Shown here: positions 1-11,017 of the stretch, one piece after another
How positions within the stretch are numbered: the stretch's first letter is position 1
Layout: every line of letters begins with the position of its first letter
Assembly (NCBI GenBank): GCA_036852015.1
Contig: JAANDG010000006.1
Coordinates: forward strand, 124,001-188,000
DNA: 64,000 nucleotides
Origin: Pelodera strongyloides
Taxonomy: Eukaryota > Nematoda > Chromadorea > Rhabditida > Rhabditidae
Reading direction: 5' to 3'
Program-made: the position numbers and the translations under genes
The notes under the pieces: generated by a model
Told to the model about the DNA's origin: nothing
What the model saw: only the letters and a program-made list of their open reading frames with translations
Database searches by the model: none

Positions 1-1364
1 ACTGGAATTTTGCCAAGCCGATATCAAAACTACAAACTACAATTACTCCTTATTCATCAATTGCATGAAAAATTTCCTTTGAAATCTGAAATCTTTTATG
101 CGTTGTTGAAGTTTCTATCATTTCAGTATGTCCAACGGCCTGTTTTGTATTTACCATGCTTCTTATCTATTTTATTATTTCAATAACTTATTCGCTAATT
201 AATAAATGTAAACCACCCACCTACGCTTTTCCTAATACCAACCGTATGCATTTATTTATGCTGTATTCTAAAAGGAAGTAGAGTATTTTCATAGGTGCGT
301 GTGTGTGCGGTTTTTTGCCCGAGGTATATGTTGCTCATTATATTTGTGGAACGCTACTTCAATTCTCGTCATTTTTAAGTTTTTGAGGAATGGGGATATT
401 TTATCTTCCTACAAGCCTTCGTGCGGGTTCTGTTTACTGCGTTCTGAGCCATGAATGATGAATTTTACTCTGTTTCAAGCGTTCCCATTTCCTGTTCGGT
501 TCTTACGCTTTCTATGACTCTGATCATTGCTGCCAACACCGAATTTTATCGATTTGTTTTCATAGTGTTGCATCCACTGTTACTCGGTTGCCTTCGATTA
601 TACTGTATGCGATCGTATATTTATATTTGTGAAAGTGACCTAACCATTGTTTTCAATACGCAAAATTGAACGCTGTAGAGAACCGACCGCGTCAGGTTCT
701 TATGAATCTACGTTCTTCTTCCTAGAGAAATTCTAACAAATTATCGTTGATGTCTTGTTTTGCAATTCAGTGGGATCGGTCTGAAACCAAATTTTTCATA
801 CCCAAAGAATGAGCCTTTAAATTTCCTAACTCACAGAAATTATATATTTGGTTTTCTAAATGGAGATTTGCTTGCATAATCGAAATCAATCTATTTCTGC
901 TGAACCCTCTCCTTGTATTTGGCTTACTCTTTGTTCTTGCAAAAATACTTCTGAGAAATAGGTGTACTTTGGCGGAACGGCGCGCGCTCCTTAAAAATAT
1001 TCTTTTGCGGGAGGCTCTTCCTATCCAAAACGACACAAAACGGTCTTTGAGTTTAGTTTCGGGAAAAGTAAGAAAGGCAGTAACAGTCAGAAAGAAGAGC
1101 TTCCTAGCAAAGTGGTATTAGAAGTTACTGTAGGAAACTAAACTCGGCGGTCAGCTCGTTATATGCTTACTGGTAGTTTTGTCATTTCGTATGAGTTTGT
1201 CTTCTTGCTTCTTCTCTCTCACGTTTACCACATCTGTCGTGGCGAGCTTTATTGTTCGCCGTGCTTTTCTGTTTCAGCATTTTATTTCGTACTTTTCGGT
1301 TGTGACCCAGCGATCTTTTTTTGCGGTACATGACCACGGAATGTTTAATCTCTTTTTTTTTCAG
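1..1364. other. AT-rich stretch, no gene recognised
   Basis: I see only short open frames without splice continuity or recognisable motifs. The large gene that follows may begin here, because its first visible exon (1365-1421) enters in phase 1. I could not identify an upstream start codon or exon with confidence. Confidence 0.5.
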
Positions 1365-1421
1365 GTAAAACTCACTTGGATAATAGTTCATCTTGTGTTT
1401 CGCGATCAGCCAAGCCCAAAG
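1365..1421 (+). CDS. Candidate upstream exon of the proline-rich gene
   Basis: A 57-nt open segment lies between a strong acceptor (eight T then CAG) and a GTAGGT donor. Read in phase 1 it encodes a Ser-rich peptide beginning GKTHLDNSSS. It ends in phase 1, and the exon at 1832 also accepts phase 1 (AT before ATG completes a GAT codon), so splicing the two keeps the frame open. If this exon is real, the ATG at 1834 is internal and the true start lies further upstream. If not, the acceptor at 1830-1831, two bases before the ATG, could be a 5'UTR intron end or a trans-splice acceptor. Confidence 0.45.
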
Positions 1422-1831
1422 GTAGGTTCATCTTTTTGTTTTGTGTATTACACTTTTAAAAGTTGAAAATTTAACGCGTAAGTATTCCGTTGACTTCAAT
1501 TATAGTAGTTTGCGGTGGCACCTCATGAATCCAAATCCACAGTTTGCATGCTCCATCTTGATTCATGTTTTCCATTTTTGTGGATCGTTTCTCAGTCATG
1601 CTGCTTTATTCATTGATTTTTGTGAATTTTTTTGAGCACCTCAACCAATAGTACACGACCGCCACGTTTATCTAGCTTGCACGCTAATAATAAGCTGGCC
1701 TTTTGGTGATATGCTAATTTCACGTGGGTTATTTTCAAAATACCATTTCGGTTTTGTATGCAATAAACAAGTGACAAAAAGTCACGTCAAACAAAAACCT
1801 ACATTCATTTTTTTACTTAATTCTTCTTCAG

Positions 1832-4800
1832 ATATGGCAGCCGATAGATCAGGACTCCACCGCCAATGCCGAGGACCGGCCCCGCGGGGTGTGGTGGTGC
1901 AGCCGGCTATGTCTCTGTCGCCCCCACGGAGACGCCGCGCTGCTACCCCGGACCCGGCCGGAGCCCCCCAGGCCAACCATCCTGCGCCGCCCCGACGTCC
2001 AGCCCATCGCCGGTTGACGGAACAGGACTATGAAGTGGTCCTGAGACGGGTGAGTTCTAAAGTCATCGAGTACACGGTAAATATGCCCTTTTTTCCGCAG
2101 AAATGGTGCGGGGAGCTAGCCTTCCCGCTCGGGAAGTAGACTACCTTCGCAAGGCATCATCTACAAAGTAAATCCGGACAAAAAAACCGTTAACTTGTTG
2201 TTACAGGATTTTTTGCTCTGTAAGTCTACGACATTTGGTAGATATGCGGAGGTTAACCGTTACTGTAGGTGATTATGTTTTCTTTTGGTAAAGTGTATCA
2301 TAACTATAACTAGTTCCTAAATTATTTAGTTCTCCTCCCTCCGGCACAACATTCCGGACTCGTTCGAGAAAGCGAGGAGGACGTCCTCTCTAATGGTCGA
2401 GTGCATGGTGTTGGACCATTCAATCTGCACATCTTTGGTCCTCGACAGCCAAGATGTGACCAGTGCCGTAAGTTTCAGAAGCCAACTTTATTTATTGTCT
2501 TGTGTCTTTTGCTATGGTTGTACATAACAACTTGTCTTTTGTTATGATTAATATGGACTCGATATTAGTTCTATTTGTGTGACTAGAGCAGTTTGTGAAA
2601 GTAAAAATAACACAAACGTTCTCCCTAGGAACACTCTCTATGTTTAGTGTTTCCTTCGTTCTAAAAGCGGCAAACGGAAATTAGACTAGTAAATCTACTA
2701 TACTCAATCTCTCTCAATTAGACAAACAGGCAAAATAAGGCACATACTTAACTTTCGACCCAGACATCCGCAAAATAAGCGTAGCTGCCTTTTTATGGAA
2801 ATAAATATGTTTAACGCCTTGGTTATTAGCTATGTGAGGAGAGAGATTCAGTAATAACCTAATAGTTAAAACGTTTGTTATCCGGTTTAGAAAACAAAGA
2901 AACACTAAAAAAGAGTTTCGTTGTTGATGACCCATCCTTGACGTCATCCCTTTAAATAAGTAATTTACAGGAGAAGCCAGCTCTGCATCTGTACCGGCAG
3001 ATGCAACTGGCTAAGTCTATTGCGCAGGGCCTGAAGAAGGAGAAACTAAGAATAAGGGACGCTCAAGGTGGAATGTCGCGGTTGGCCTCTACAATAACCA
3101 AGGTGGGATTTGATGTTTCATATATCTTTGGATACTACTCAACCTAAGGGAATCACCTGGCAAAAAATGCACAGAGCTTCTGAAACTTATTGTAGTATTT
3201 CATCGACCATCCTATTACGGTAACATGGGTGTTCTTCAACCGCAAGTGGCACGTATGTCAGCCTGGTACAGCCCCAATGGGCCAAAAACTCAATCTACTG
3301 AATCTTCATGCAACCATGTAGTGAATCTTCTTCCGAAAACGCGTGTTCGCCTTCCATTCTTCGAACAAAACCCATTTGCACGTTTCTACGAATGTTTCGA
3401 ATAATTAGTACAAACGTTGTGCTATGTGACGATAAGGAGCATAGCAGACAGAGATTCTGAACGATCCACTTATGGTAATAGGGATTCTCGTTATGACGCA
3501 AAACCGTTAGTTCAGTGTAGAATGTGGCGATAAATAGTTTATAATAGGAAGAAGCATCATAATAATTGAGAGACGAACAACGTATACATATTGGAAGCTA
3601 CATCATAATCTGTCGAGGAACGATAATACAGAACAAACGTACCAGTTCAAATGATAAGCTAAAATGGTAATTTAGAATAAAGTGGGCGGAGTCTATCCGC
3701 GTTACACAAGAAAGGGCATATAATTATGAGTCACTGGGGACAGAGCGTCGTTGTAACACACAGAAATCCTAATACAATAAATCTAACGAAAGTAACAATG
3801 ATTATATAAAGAGAAATATTAGAAATAAAGAGGATAATCGACTGCAGGGAAGTGCATTCCTGCACACTCCCCCCTGACAAAAGATGAGTTAAAGGGGGTA
3901 AAGAAATATTAAGAATAATAATAAAATTACGGGAATCAACAATCTTAGGTAAGAACTTCAGTATCTTAATCTTACAGTACTGTAACGAATATTAATAAAT
4001 AACTATAACGAGTAATATAAATAAATAATGAAATGATAAAAACAAATGGAGTTAAACGAATTTCCCGGACGGTGCACCATGTCGCAACAGTTCGTTCAGT
4101 ATAGAATGGAATATAATAGAATTAGACTGTGCAAGGCACATACCCCGTTTCGACCCGATCGTAGACGAGGATTTTGCCCGGGCTGGGTCTCATCAGTACG
4201 ATGGCCCGGGCTTGGAATATGAATATGAGAATGGTAGTGTCCTGTGGTTTGGGGAGCGAGTGTGAGTGGCGATGTGTTCTTGCCTGCCGCTGACCTCGCT
4301 CTCTCCTTTCCATGCGCTCATTGACAAGGGAAAATCAATGGCGGTGAAGAGACCGGCCGATATATTGCCAGCCTCTGGCTAGGAAGATAATCTCGTCGAG
4401 AAAGGCGAGACACTCCGGGCCACAAGAAGAAGTATTCCATCCACGGAATTACGGGTGGAGTAGATGACGAGACACTCCCGGGGCGGCAGAAGTTTGCCGG
4501 ATGCTGGAGGTCTGGGGAGTCGTGCCATAAAACTACCACTTGCAGTGTTGTATGTGTTTCTTTCGGGCGCAGAGCTGCGAATCCTTCTGGGGCGTCCTTT
4601 GCCTCCAGTTATGAACCTTGCCTGGTTCCGTTCCTGTCATCGTTGACAGTTGGGTATTTTCCCTCTGTGGCCTTCTCTTGACCCGTTGTGGCACTAGTAC
4701 TCGTGACTCAGTGCTTCGTGGTCGTCCTGACCGAATTTTAGCCCGTAGTGGCTCTTTTGACCGTAGCTTGGTCCTGATTATTGATACTTTTATTGAATTG

Positions 4801-7800
4801 GCGTGTTGCCGTTATTCTCGTTCGTAGCTGCTGCCCTGATCCAAATTGCTTTGCTGACTCTCCATGACTTGCAAGTTTCTTCAGTAGTTTTCTTCCAAAG
4901 TTAGTTCCTGCCACGCGGGACTTGTATATTTTAGCGGCCCATCCATTCGGACGGGTGCACCATGTCGCAACACCGTTAGTTCAGTGTAGAATGTGGCGAT
5001 AAATAGTTTATAATAGGAAGAAGCATCATAATAATTGAGAGACGAACAACGTATACATATTGGAAGCTACATCATAATCTGTCGAGGAACGATAATACAG
5101 AACAAACGTACCAGTTCAAATGATAAGCTAAAATGGTAATTTAGAATAAAGTGGGCGGAGTCTATCCGCGTTACACAAGAAAGGGCATATAATTATGAGT
5201 CACTGGGGACAGAGCGTCGTTGTAACACACAGAAATCCTAATACAATAAATCTAACGAAAGTAACAATGATTATATAAAGAGAAATATTAGAAATAAAGA
5301 GGATAATCGACTGCAGGGAAGTGCATTCCTGCACACGTTATGCATACGAAACTTCAGAAAATTTTATAAAACAAGTGTTTTTTGCCGGTTGGAGAGTTAA
5401 GCCAATCGTTCACATTCTTGATTTCTTTAGTTTAGCCTCGTTGTACGCGCATACTGTATTTGAACAAAGCATACAATAATTTCTTCTTCTCAAAAAGTTT
5501 TTGCTAATACGATTCGCAGTCTCTATTTTGGTTCCTTTTGAGAACATTTCCTGTCGGTCTTGTTTCTGAAAAACCAAGTCGCAGGCCTCAGGAGAATTTT
5601 AGTAAGTGTTGTCCATAATGTCTACTCTACTAGTATACCTTTATCTCATTTTCGTTCAGCTGAAGAACAACAAACAGCCCGAGGACCTGACTCTACTCAA
5701 GCGGCTTTTGACAGAAGTCGACGTTTGCACCCTCTTGTTCCAGCCGTTACTAGAGAAACTAAGGGAACAAGAAGATGCGATGAGCAATGTGGTGAGTTGT
5801 TGTTTAAAAAATGCCTTAGAATGAAACGAATTTCGGAATCTGCACTTATTCTGAACAGGCACTGGCACGAACGCCTCTTTTTTTTGTAAAAATGTGCAAA
5901 TGTTTTCCTTCATTGCAGATCGCCAGCGCTGTGGACCAAATGCGGCGAAACGGAGGTGAATTTTTGCAACATTTTTACGTTTATTGTAGCAACAGAAATA
6001 AAGAAAGCTCACCAAATTGAGTGTGGCAAGGGGAAGCGTTTCATGACAGCACTTAGACGAATGCGTCTTCAATTCAATGAAATTAACCGTAGTGAAGGGC
6101 TGAGATTTTTTGTTTGCTTGGTCACAACACAGTGATCAATTTACGAAGATCGACTGCAAATTAACTTCCTCTTATTCAGATACTTGTTTTACCACTTGTT
6201 TTACCGCTTGTTGGTGCTTATTAGTTTCTGCATTTTTAGGTATTGCCCAGAATGCCGCCATCCACAATGGTCAAGCCGGACCTGGTCGTGCTCGTGTTCA
6301 AGTTGGGCCGGTCATTCCGCATGCCTCTGCTGCAGCAGTTGGTACGTCACAAGCACAGCCTCAATCAGCCGGTCCTGCTGCTCAGCATCGTGTCCCCCCG
6401 TCTCACAACGCAGTTCTCCCTGTAGGATTTCTTGGTAAGTTTGTGTATTTTTCTTTAGTGTATCTACATTGTTTTCGATGTCATAACAAACGTTTCCAAA
6501 ACTTATGGTCTTATAATTTTTGAAAACATGCAAACGTATGATAAGTAGGTATTTGGTTTGCTCGGACTCTCACACTAGGACCGATTAACGAAGATCAATT
6601 GCGAATTATCGACACATACTTCTTTTGCCGCTTGGTGGTACTGTACGCTATTAGTTTTTTCATTTTTAGCTCGTCACGTTGGTCAAGTACAGCCTGGTGC
6701 TGCCGGACCTCAGTCCCAACCTGGTGGAGTAGGTATCCGTCCCCCAACTGTACAACATCCAGTTGGAGCTCCTCAGGTGCAGCCACCAAGAGTCGTCCCG
6801 CCGTCCCAGCAATCATCTGTCCCTGAAGGAATTCTTGGGAATGGACAGAGTAAGTTTGTGTATTTTTCGTATTTTGTGTATCTACATTGTTTTCGATGTC
6901 ATAACAAACGTTTCCAAAACTTGTGGTCTTATAATTTTTGAAAACATTGTCAATGCAGCGCTATCTTTGCAAACGTATGATAAGTAGGTATTTGGTTTGC
7001 TCGGACTCTCACACTAGGACCGATTAACGAAGATCAATTGCGAATTAACTTTTTCATCGACACATACTTCTTTTGCCGCTTGGTGGTACTGTACGCTATT
7101 AGTTTTTTCATTTTTAGCTCGTCACGTTGGTCAAGTACAGCCTGGTGCTGCCGGACCTCAGTCCCAACCTGGTGGAGTAGGTATCCGTCCCCCAACGGTA
7201 CAACATCCAGTTGGAGCTCCTCAGGTGCAGCCACCAAGAGTCGTCCCGCCGTCCCAGCAATCATCTGTCCCTGAAGGAATTCTTGGGAATGGACCGAGTA
7301 AGTTTGTATATTTTTCGTATTTTGTGTATCTACATCCTGGTGGTTGAGATACGATCCATTATGGGAGAAGATTATAGATAGTAAGGGTAGATCTTCGAGC
7401 ATTTACGACTCCCGGGATAAACATCAAAGACACAGAAGTAAAATTGTCTTTACTGCCAACGTTTCGTCGACATCATCGGGATTGATTACCTACAAACAAG
7501 GGCGGATTGATTACCTACAAACAAGGACATACATACATCACACTGGAATACAAGACTAAACATGACAAAATCGAATACATGACACATAATTCACAGAAAC
7601 ACATAATAACTGAACACAAATTGAGAGAGTGCAAATAACTACTTCCGCAACAGCCTTAGAAACAATACAAGGGTTGATCAGACTAGAACATACAAATTGT
7701 GAGCTGCAAATGGATGACACAGGAAATAGTGCGAGATACACGTGATAAGCGAGAGAGCACAGACGACTAGACGACAGATGTGGTTAACTATGCATGGCAC

Positions 7801-10800
7801 AAATTACAAGAACAGGAGCAAGCCTATTGCCCATACATAAGCCCCTAGTTTGTTGGTAATACTTTCAATTCCATTTGAGTGTTCTACAATTAAGACATAG
7901 TGTGAGAAGATGAACAACTTCGTCAATATCTAAACCATACAAACAAATTTGCGACGCGTGCTGCACCAGCATGTTCTCAGTTACCCTAATTGCCGCATAG
8001 TTATCAACATTTGTGTAAAGTGAAACTACATCGAACGATTCGAACACATAATCAATGTTAGGGTCTGGTTTAGAAAAAGTACACGCGAGACGATCTAAGA
8101 ACGACTTAGTATTGCATAGGTGAGCAGGTGCAAACTTAAGCAATTGTCCTAAAACTTGAGAGAAAAGTGAAGCATTGGGGAGTTTGTGGGTTTTAACGAG
8201 AAGTTACAAACAAGGGGGGACTAGGGTGAGTATATAGCAACTTAAAAATGCGAACGAGTGTATCCTTCTTTTGAGTTCTTTAAACTCGTTCTCGAAGGGA
8301 ATCGTTTCACTGTGGTTTCACTACTGGTGCCATATTTGTTGCTTTACTAAATGTGCCTTTTCAGGAGGCAATAATACCCAACAAGCGCCGAAAAGGAGAA
8401 GGGACATTTCGCCCGCAACATCTGACCTCGCTGCGATTGGTCAGTATTTGAATAAAATGAATGGTCTTTGAGATTAGTAAGCTTCTTTTATTTCGCTTAT
8501 TTGGGTTACACATCCGTTTAATGCACAGGGGGGGGGGGGGGGGGGGGTGTTCTGTAAACAATGGTTGTTTATAGGGTTGTAAGTGGTCGTATTTTTAATT
8601 TGTTAGCATGTGTTAGCAAATGGCGCAAAGGAAAAGCTAGACTGGGCAGGTTGGGCAAATTAAATTTTTGCCGGCCATCTAAATGACTATTCAAACATAC
8701 TCTGTGGACCTATTTTTTTTGTTCAGCTCCAACACGAGGTCCTGTCCAAGATTCGCATCATCCATCTTCGTCCAGTCAGCCCGACGTTGATATGCCCGAC
8801 ACGAACAGGGAGCGCAAGAAGGGTAAGTTCAAGACGTTTGGTTAACTTCTCCTTATAAAGGGACATATTTCCCTATTTTCTCGCCGCTTTGTTACTCAAA
8901 ATGAAGCCATTACATGCTCGTACTTTTCAGTTTTGTGTGGTGTCCGTAAGGAACTTGCTGCACAACACATCTTATGCTAGTTCTTATTTATTTCCTTTCA
9001 GTTGTGGCGCGTCGTTCGATTCCGCTCACAGGACAGTACTCGCCCCTAGCTCTGAACCCGGGCAATGCCGTCCCAAGTGGTCCAAGTACACCACCAGTCT
9101 CGCAACAGCCTAGCCAGGCACCGCCTCTTCCGAAGAAAGGTACGGTGTCCAATTGATATCGTCTTGCTACACATTAACCATGCTACTAACTCTGTTTCCT
9201 AAATGTGATTTGTTTTTCTCTCGTTGGGTTTCTCATTGTGCATTTCGGGATTTAGAAGAGGTTAGAAGAAACATAAATTACAATCAAATAAGAACTAATA
9301 TGGCTGCCCGTTTTATTTTCGACATTCGGATTTGTAAAAAAAGTGCTACCGTATAGTTTCTTTCAGCGAAGGTGGACATCTCTCTGAGAGAAGATCCCTT
9401 GTCGCCTACTCTTCGTCGAAACATGCAGGTCGACAGGTCGCGACTGTCGCCTGAGGCCTCGCCAGGCCCCTCTACGGTCCCCCCTCTTCCGCCAAGACGT
9501 ACGTTTCTCTTGGTATTTTTGCAATGCCTTTTTTTGCGGCGATGTACGTGATCCTAGCTTTGCTAATGGAAACTGCTGCTCACAGCTGGCTAATTGTGAT
9601 TCGGGGAGGAATTGATGTTAGAAGAAGTTGAAAGAAACCACCTTACTATTAAATAAATAGAAACGAAAACAATTTGATTCCTTCGGCAGAATCTTGATGC
9701 CTGTTAAATTTATTTTTGACATTCGGATTTCGGGAAAAGTACCAGAAAATATGGCTGCCCGTTCCATTTTCGACATTTGGACGAGAATAAGTGCCATTAT
9801 TTAGTTACTTTCAGCAAGAGTCGACATGGTGTTGCGGCCAGATCCTATTTCGCCAACCATTGGGCGGAATGTGTCAATGAGGAGGGCTGCATCGGAGGAC
9901 ATGACGACAACTAGTGCTGCACCGGACAGGTCACGGCGGTCACCCGACCCATCACCGGCACCGACGAGAGCCCCCGCTTTGCCCCGCAGACGTATGTTTT
10001 TCTTAGCATTTTCGGCAGAGCCTAGTAGAGCAGAATCATCCGAGCCTTCTCCTGGACCATCTGCACCGCCACCACTCCCAAGAAGACGTTACCTATTTTT
10101 TTTTTTGCCATAATTTTTCATCTCTGCCCTTTTGTAACAACGGGTGTATGCTTCTCGTTTTAGTGAGTACTCAAAAATAAACCAAAATTTTTCATTTCTG
10201 AAAGGAAATTGGGCGTTTAGCTCTGGAAAAGTCTTACCTTTCAGCGATGGTGTCCATGACTGTAGCACGTGAACTTGATGGTTCATCTTCTGGAGGAGGA
10301 GCTCGCGCCCGCACTCAACGGCACTCAAGTCAGCCGGCTCCCTCCACAACACAAGACCGAGGTCGGACTTCGCCGGAACCGTCGCCCAGATCCACGATTC
10401 CACCTGCCATTCCCCCTAGGCGTACGTTTTTTCCGAACGTTGCAAGCTGTCAGTGATTTTGTGATTGTATGTGTTAAAAAGCTTCAATCTTGCTGTACAC
10501 AATTATGAACTTACGTAGAAAAAAACATAGCATGCAGCAATTGGGAGAAATGTCACAACAGTGAGCACGTTCATAAATAAACAATTATTTTGCAGAGATG
10601 AATTCGATAATCCCGGGGCTTCGTTCTCCGCCGCCATCGTCACCTCGCAACACACCACCTCCGCTCCCAAGGAGAAGTAAGCTTTTTTCAACTTGATTTT
10701 CACTTATTTACTCAGGAATCGAAAGGCAGGACTGAAAATGAATAACTAGATGAAGAGTAAGTGTTCCGACTAGGGAGCGTTTATGAACACACTAGGAGCG

Positions 10801-11017
10801 CGTAGAGCAAAAAAAAAAAGAAATGAGCCAATTATGTCAAAATAAAGTATGGAAATGAATGTTACGTTGGTTTCGTCGGATACGTCGGGTAGACTGGCTT
10901 GTATCGCTTGTTCATTTACGTAGCTTGCTCTGGTTGACAAAGATGAATATTCTCACAGGGTTGGCTTTTTTACATTTTCCACGCTTTGAGAAACCATTAT
11001 ATTACTTTTCAGAATGA
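1832..11017 (+). CDS. Multi-exon proline-rich protein with SH3-ligand repeats (uncharacterised)
   Basis: Spliced model: 1832-2049, 2330-2467, 2971-3102, 5660-5791, 5919-5955, 6240-6434, 6670-6849, 7118-7297, 8365-8439, 8727-8822, 9002-9139, 9367-9498, 9815-10087, 10245-10421, 10596-10676, and a terminal exon at 11013 with TGA at 11015-11017. Each joint keeps the frame: the first four joints are phase 0 and all later ones phase 1. From the ATG at 1834 this gives about 728 residues. The N-terminus is Arg/Pro-rich (SPPRRRRA). Exons 2-5 look helical, with Leu-rich segments such as LLFQPLLEKLREQED. Exons 6-8 are Pro/Gln/Gly-rich. Exon 9 has a basic patch (PKRRRD) that could be a nuclear signal. 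The last exons each end in PxxPxR/K. Exons are much more GC-rich than the introns. I do not recognise the family; an adaptor or scaffold that binds SH3 domains is an inference from the motifs. If the donor of the 10596 exon is not used, the frame stops soon after, near 10697. Confidence 0.75.
3494..3866 (-). repeat. 3' LTR of the 1.84-kb element
   Basis: Its 373 bp match 4963-5335 except for two substitutions near the low-coordinate end. It begins TG and ends CA on the plus strand. Confidence 0.9.
3867..3875 (-). promoter_or_regulatory. Polypurine tract of the LTR element
   Basis: AGGGGGGAG on the minus strand lies directly against the TG start of the 3' LTR, the expected site for plus-strand DNA priming. 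Confidence 0.7.
4062..4115 (-). repeat. Diverged internal copy of PBS plus LTR end
   Basis: The plus-strand segment around GGTGCACCATGTCGCAACA, followed by a diverged TTCAGT-TAGAATG stretch, resembles the junction at 4950-5010. It suggests an older, truncated LTR nested inside the present element. Confidence 0.5.
4943..4962 (-). promoter_or_regulatory. tRNA primer-binding site of the LTR element
   Basis: On the minus strand the sequence directly after the LTR starts TGGTGCACC, complementary to a tRNA 3' end of the form ...TGCACCA. A Gly-type tRNA ends TGCA before CCA, but the match beyond about nine bases is not clear. Confidence 0.65.
4963..5335 (-). repeat. 5' LTR of the 1.84-kb element
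   Basis: It is the partner of 3494-3866. In element orientation it is immediately followed by the primer-binding site, which makes it the 5' LTR. Confidence 0.9.
6240..7297 (+). other. Pro/Gln/Ala-rich exons 6-8 of the proline-rich gene
   Basis: Three consecutive symmetric phase-1 exons (195, 180 and 180 nt) encode low-complexity sequence and share a common ending, seen as VPPSHNAVLPVGFLG in the first and VVPPSQQSSVPEGILGN in the next two. The shared ending shows all three descend from one duplicated exon. No globular domain is visible. The composition suggests a disordered linker between the helical N-terminus and the SH3-ligand exons. Confidence 0.65.
6435..7297 (+). repeat. Recent tandem duplication of an intron-exon unit
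   Basis: The unit 6435-6849 (intron plus 180-nt exon) is repeated at 6850-7297. The two exons differ at only two positions that I can see: a synonymous T to G in a Thr codon, and CAG to CCG (Gln to Pro) near the 3' end. The introns differ by small insertions, including about 12 bases before the acceptor of the second copy. Start of a third copy of the intron follows at 7298-7335 before it is interrupted by the Penelope-like fragment. Confidence 0.85.
7451..7479 (-). other. Hammerhead-ribozyme-like core in the Penelope fragment
   Basis: On the minus strand CGATGA is followed by GTCGAC, then GAAAC, a seven-base loop and GTA. This fits the known Penelope-associated hammerheads with a tiny stem III (AC/GT) and a GTA cleavage site, except that the expected CTGATGA reads CCGATGA and a clean stem I is not apparent. 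It is probably a decayed ribozyme. Confidence 0.35.
7789..8200 (-). pseudogene. Frameshifted reverse transcriptase fragment, Penelope-like
   Basis: From 8200 downward the frame reads through HKLPN and then ESFDVVSLYTNV, the FDVVSLxTNV motif that carries the first catalytic Asp in Penelope-like reverse transcriptases. The frame closes at 7865 after LKWN. A one-base shift resumes the family's next motif as YYQQTRGLCMGNRLAPVL, matching the usual GxxMGSPLAPVLAN region with degenerate residues. The YxDD motif is not found further on. The frameshift, the missing catalytic box and the truncation show it is dead. Confidence 0.75.
8528..8547 (+). repeat. Poly-G run of 20
   Basis: An uninterrupted run of G in an intron of the proline-rich gene. 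The length may be affected by sequencing error. Confidence 0.9.
9002..10676 (+). other. Array of exons each ending in a class II SH3-ligand core
   Basis: Successive phase-1 exons end in APPLPKK, VPPLPPR, APALPRR (then PPPLPRR after an in-frame 27-nt segment), PPAIPPRR and PPPLPRR. All fit PxxPx[RK], the known class II SH3-domain ligand consensus, and in each case the motif sits at the very 3' end of the exon. Two exons also share an upstream (L/I)SPT(L/I)xRN motif (9367 and 9815 exons), so the array grew by exon duplication. Donors here are GTACG or GTATG rather than GTAAG. Confidence 0.75.

Larger units (their letters stand above)
3494..5335 (-). mobile_element. Non-autonomous LTR retrotransposon inserted in an intron
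   Basis: Two 373-bp LTRs (3494-3866 and 4963-5335) begin TG and end CA and bound a 1.1-kb interior. The insertion is flanked by a 5-bp target-site duplication CGTTA at 3489-3493 and 5336-5340. Read on the minus strand, a primer-binding site starting TGGTGCACC abuts the 5' LTR (4943-4962), and a polypurine tract AGGGGGGAG abuts the 3' LTR (3867-3875). The interior has no long open frame, so the element must be mobilised by another element's proteins (TRIM/LARD type). I see only two LTR differences, both near one end, so insertion looks recent. It lies in the intron between the 2971-3102 and 5660-5791 exons of the proline-rich gene, antisense to it. Confidence 0.9.
7336..8217 (-). mobile_element. 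Penelope-like element fragment in an intron
   Basis: The duplicated intron sequence breaks off after 7335, where the other copy continues differently, and the next 880 bp carry Penelope-like reverse transcriptase motifs on the minus strand. The short string TACAAACAAGGG occurs near 7491, 7514 and 8206, at or near both ends. The right boundary is approximate. No GIY-YIG endonuclease region is visible, so this is a truncated copy. Confidence 0.65.

Noticed and set aside
4122..4827. Open frames on both strands inside the LTR element
   Set aside because: They are short and overlapping and lack Gag or Pol motifs; the element is non-autonomous.
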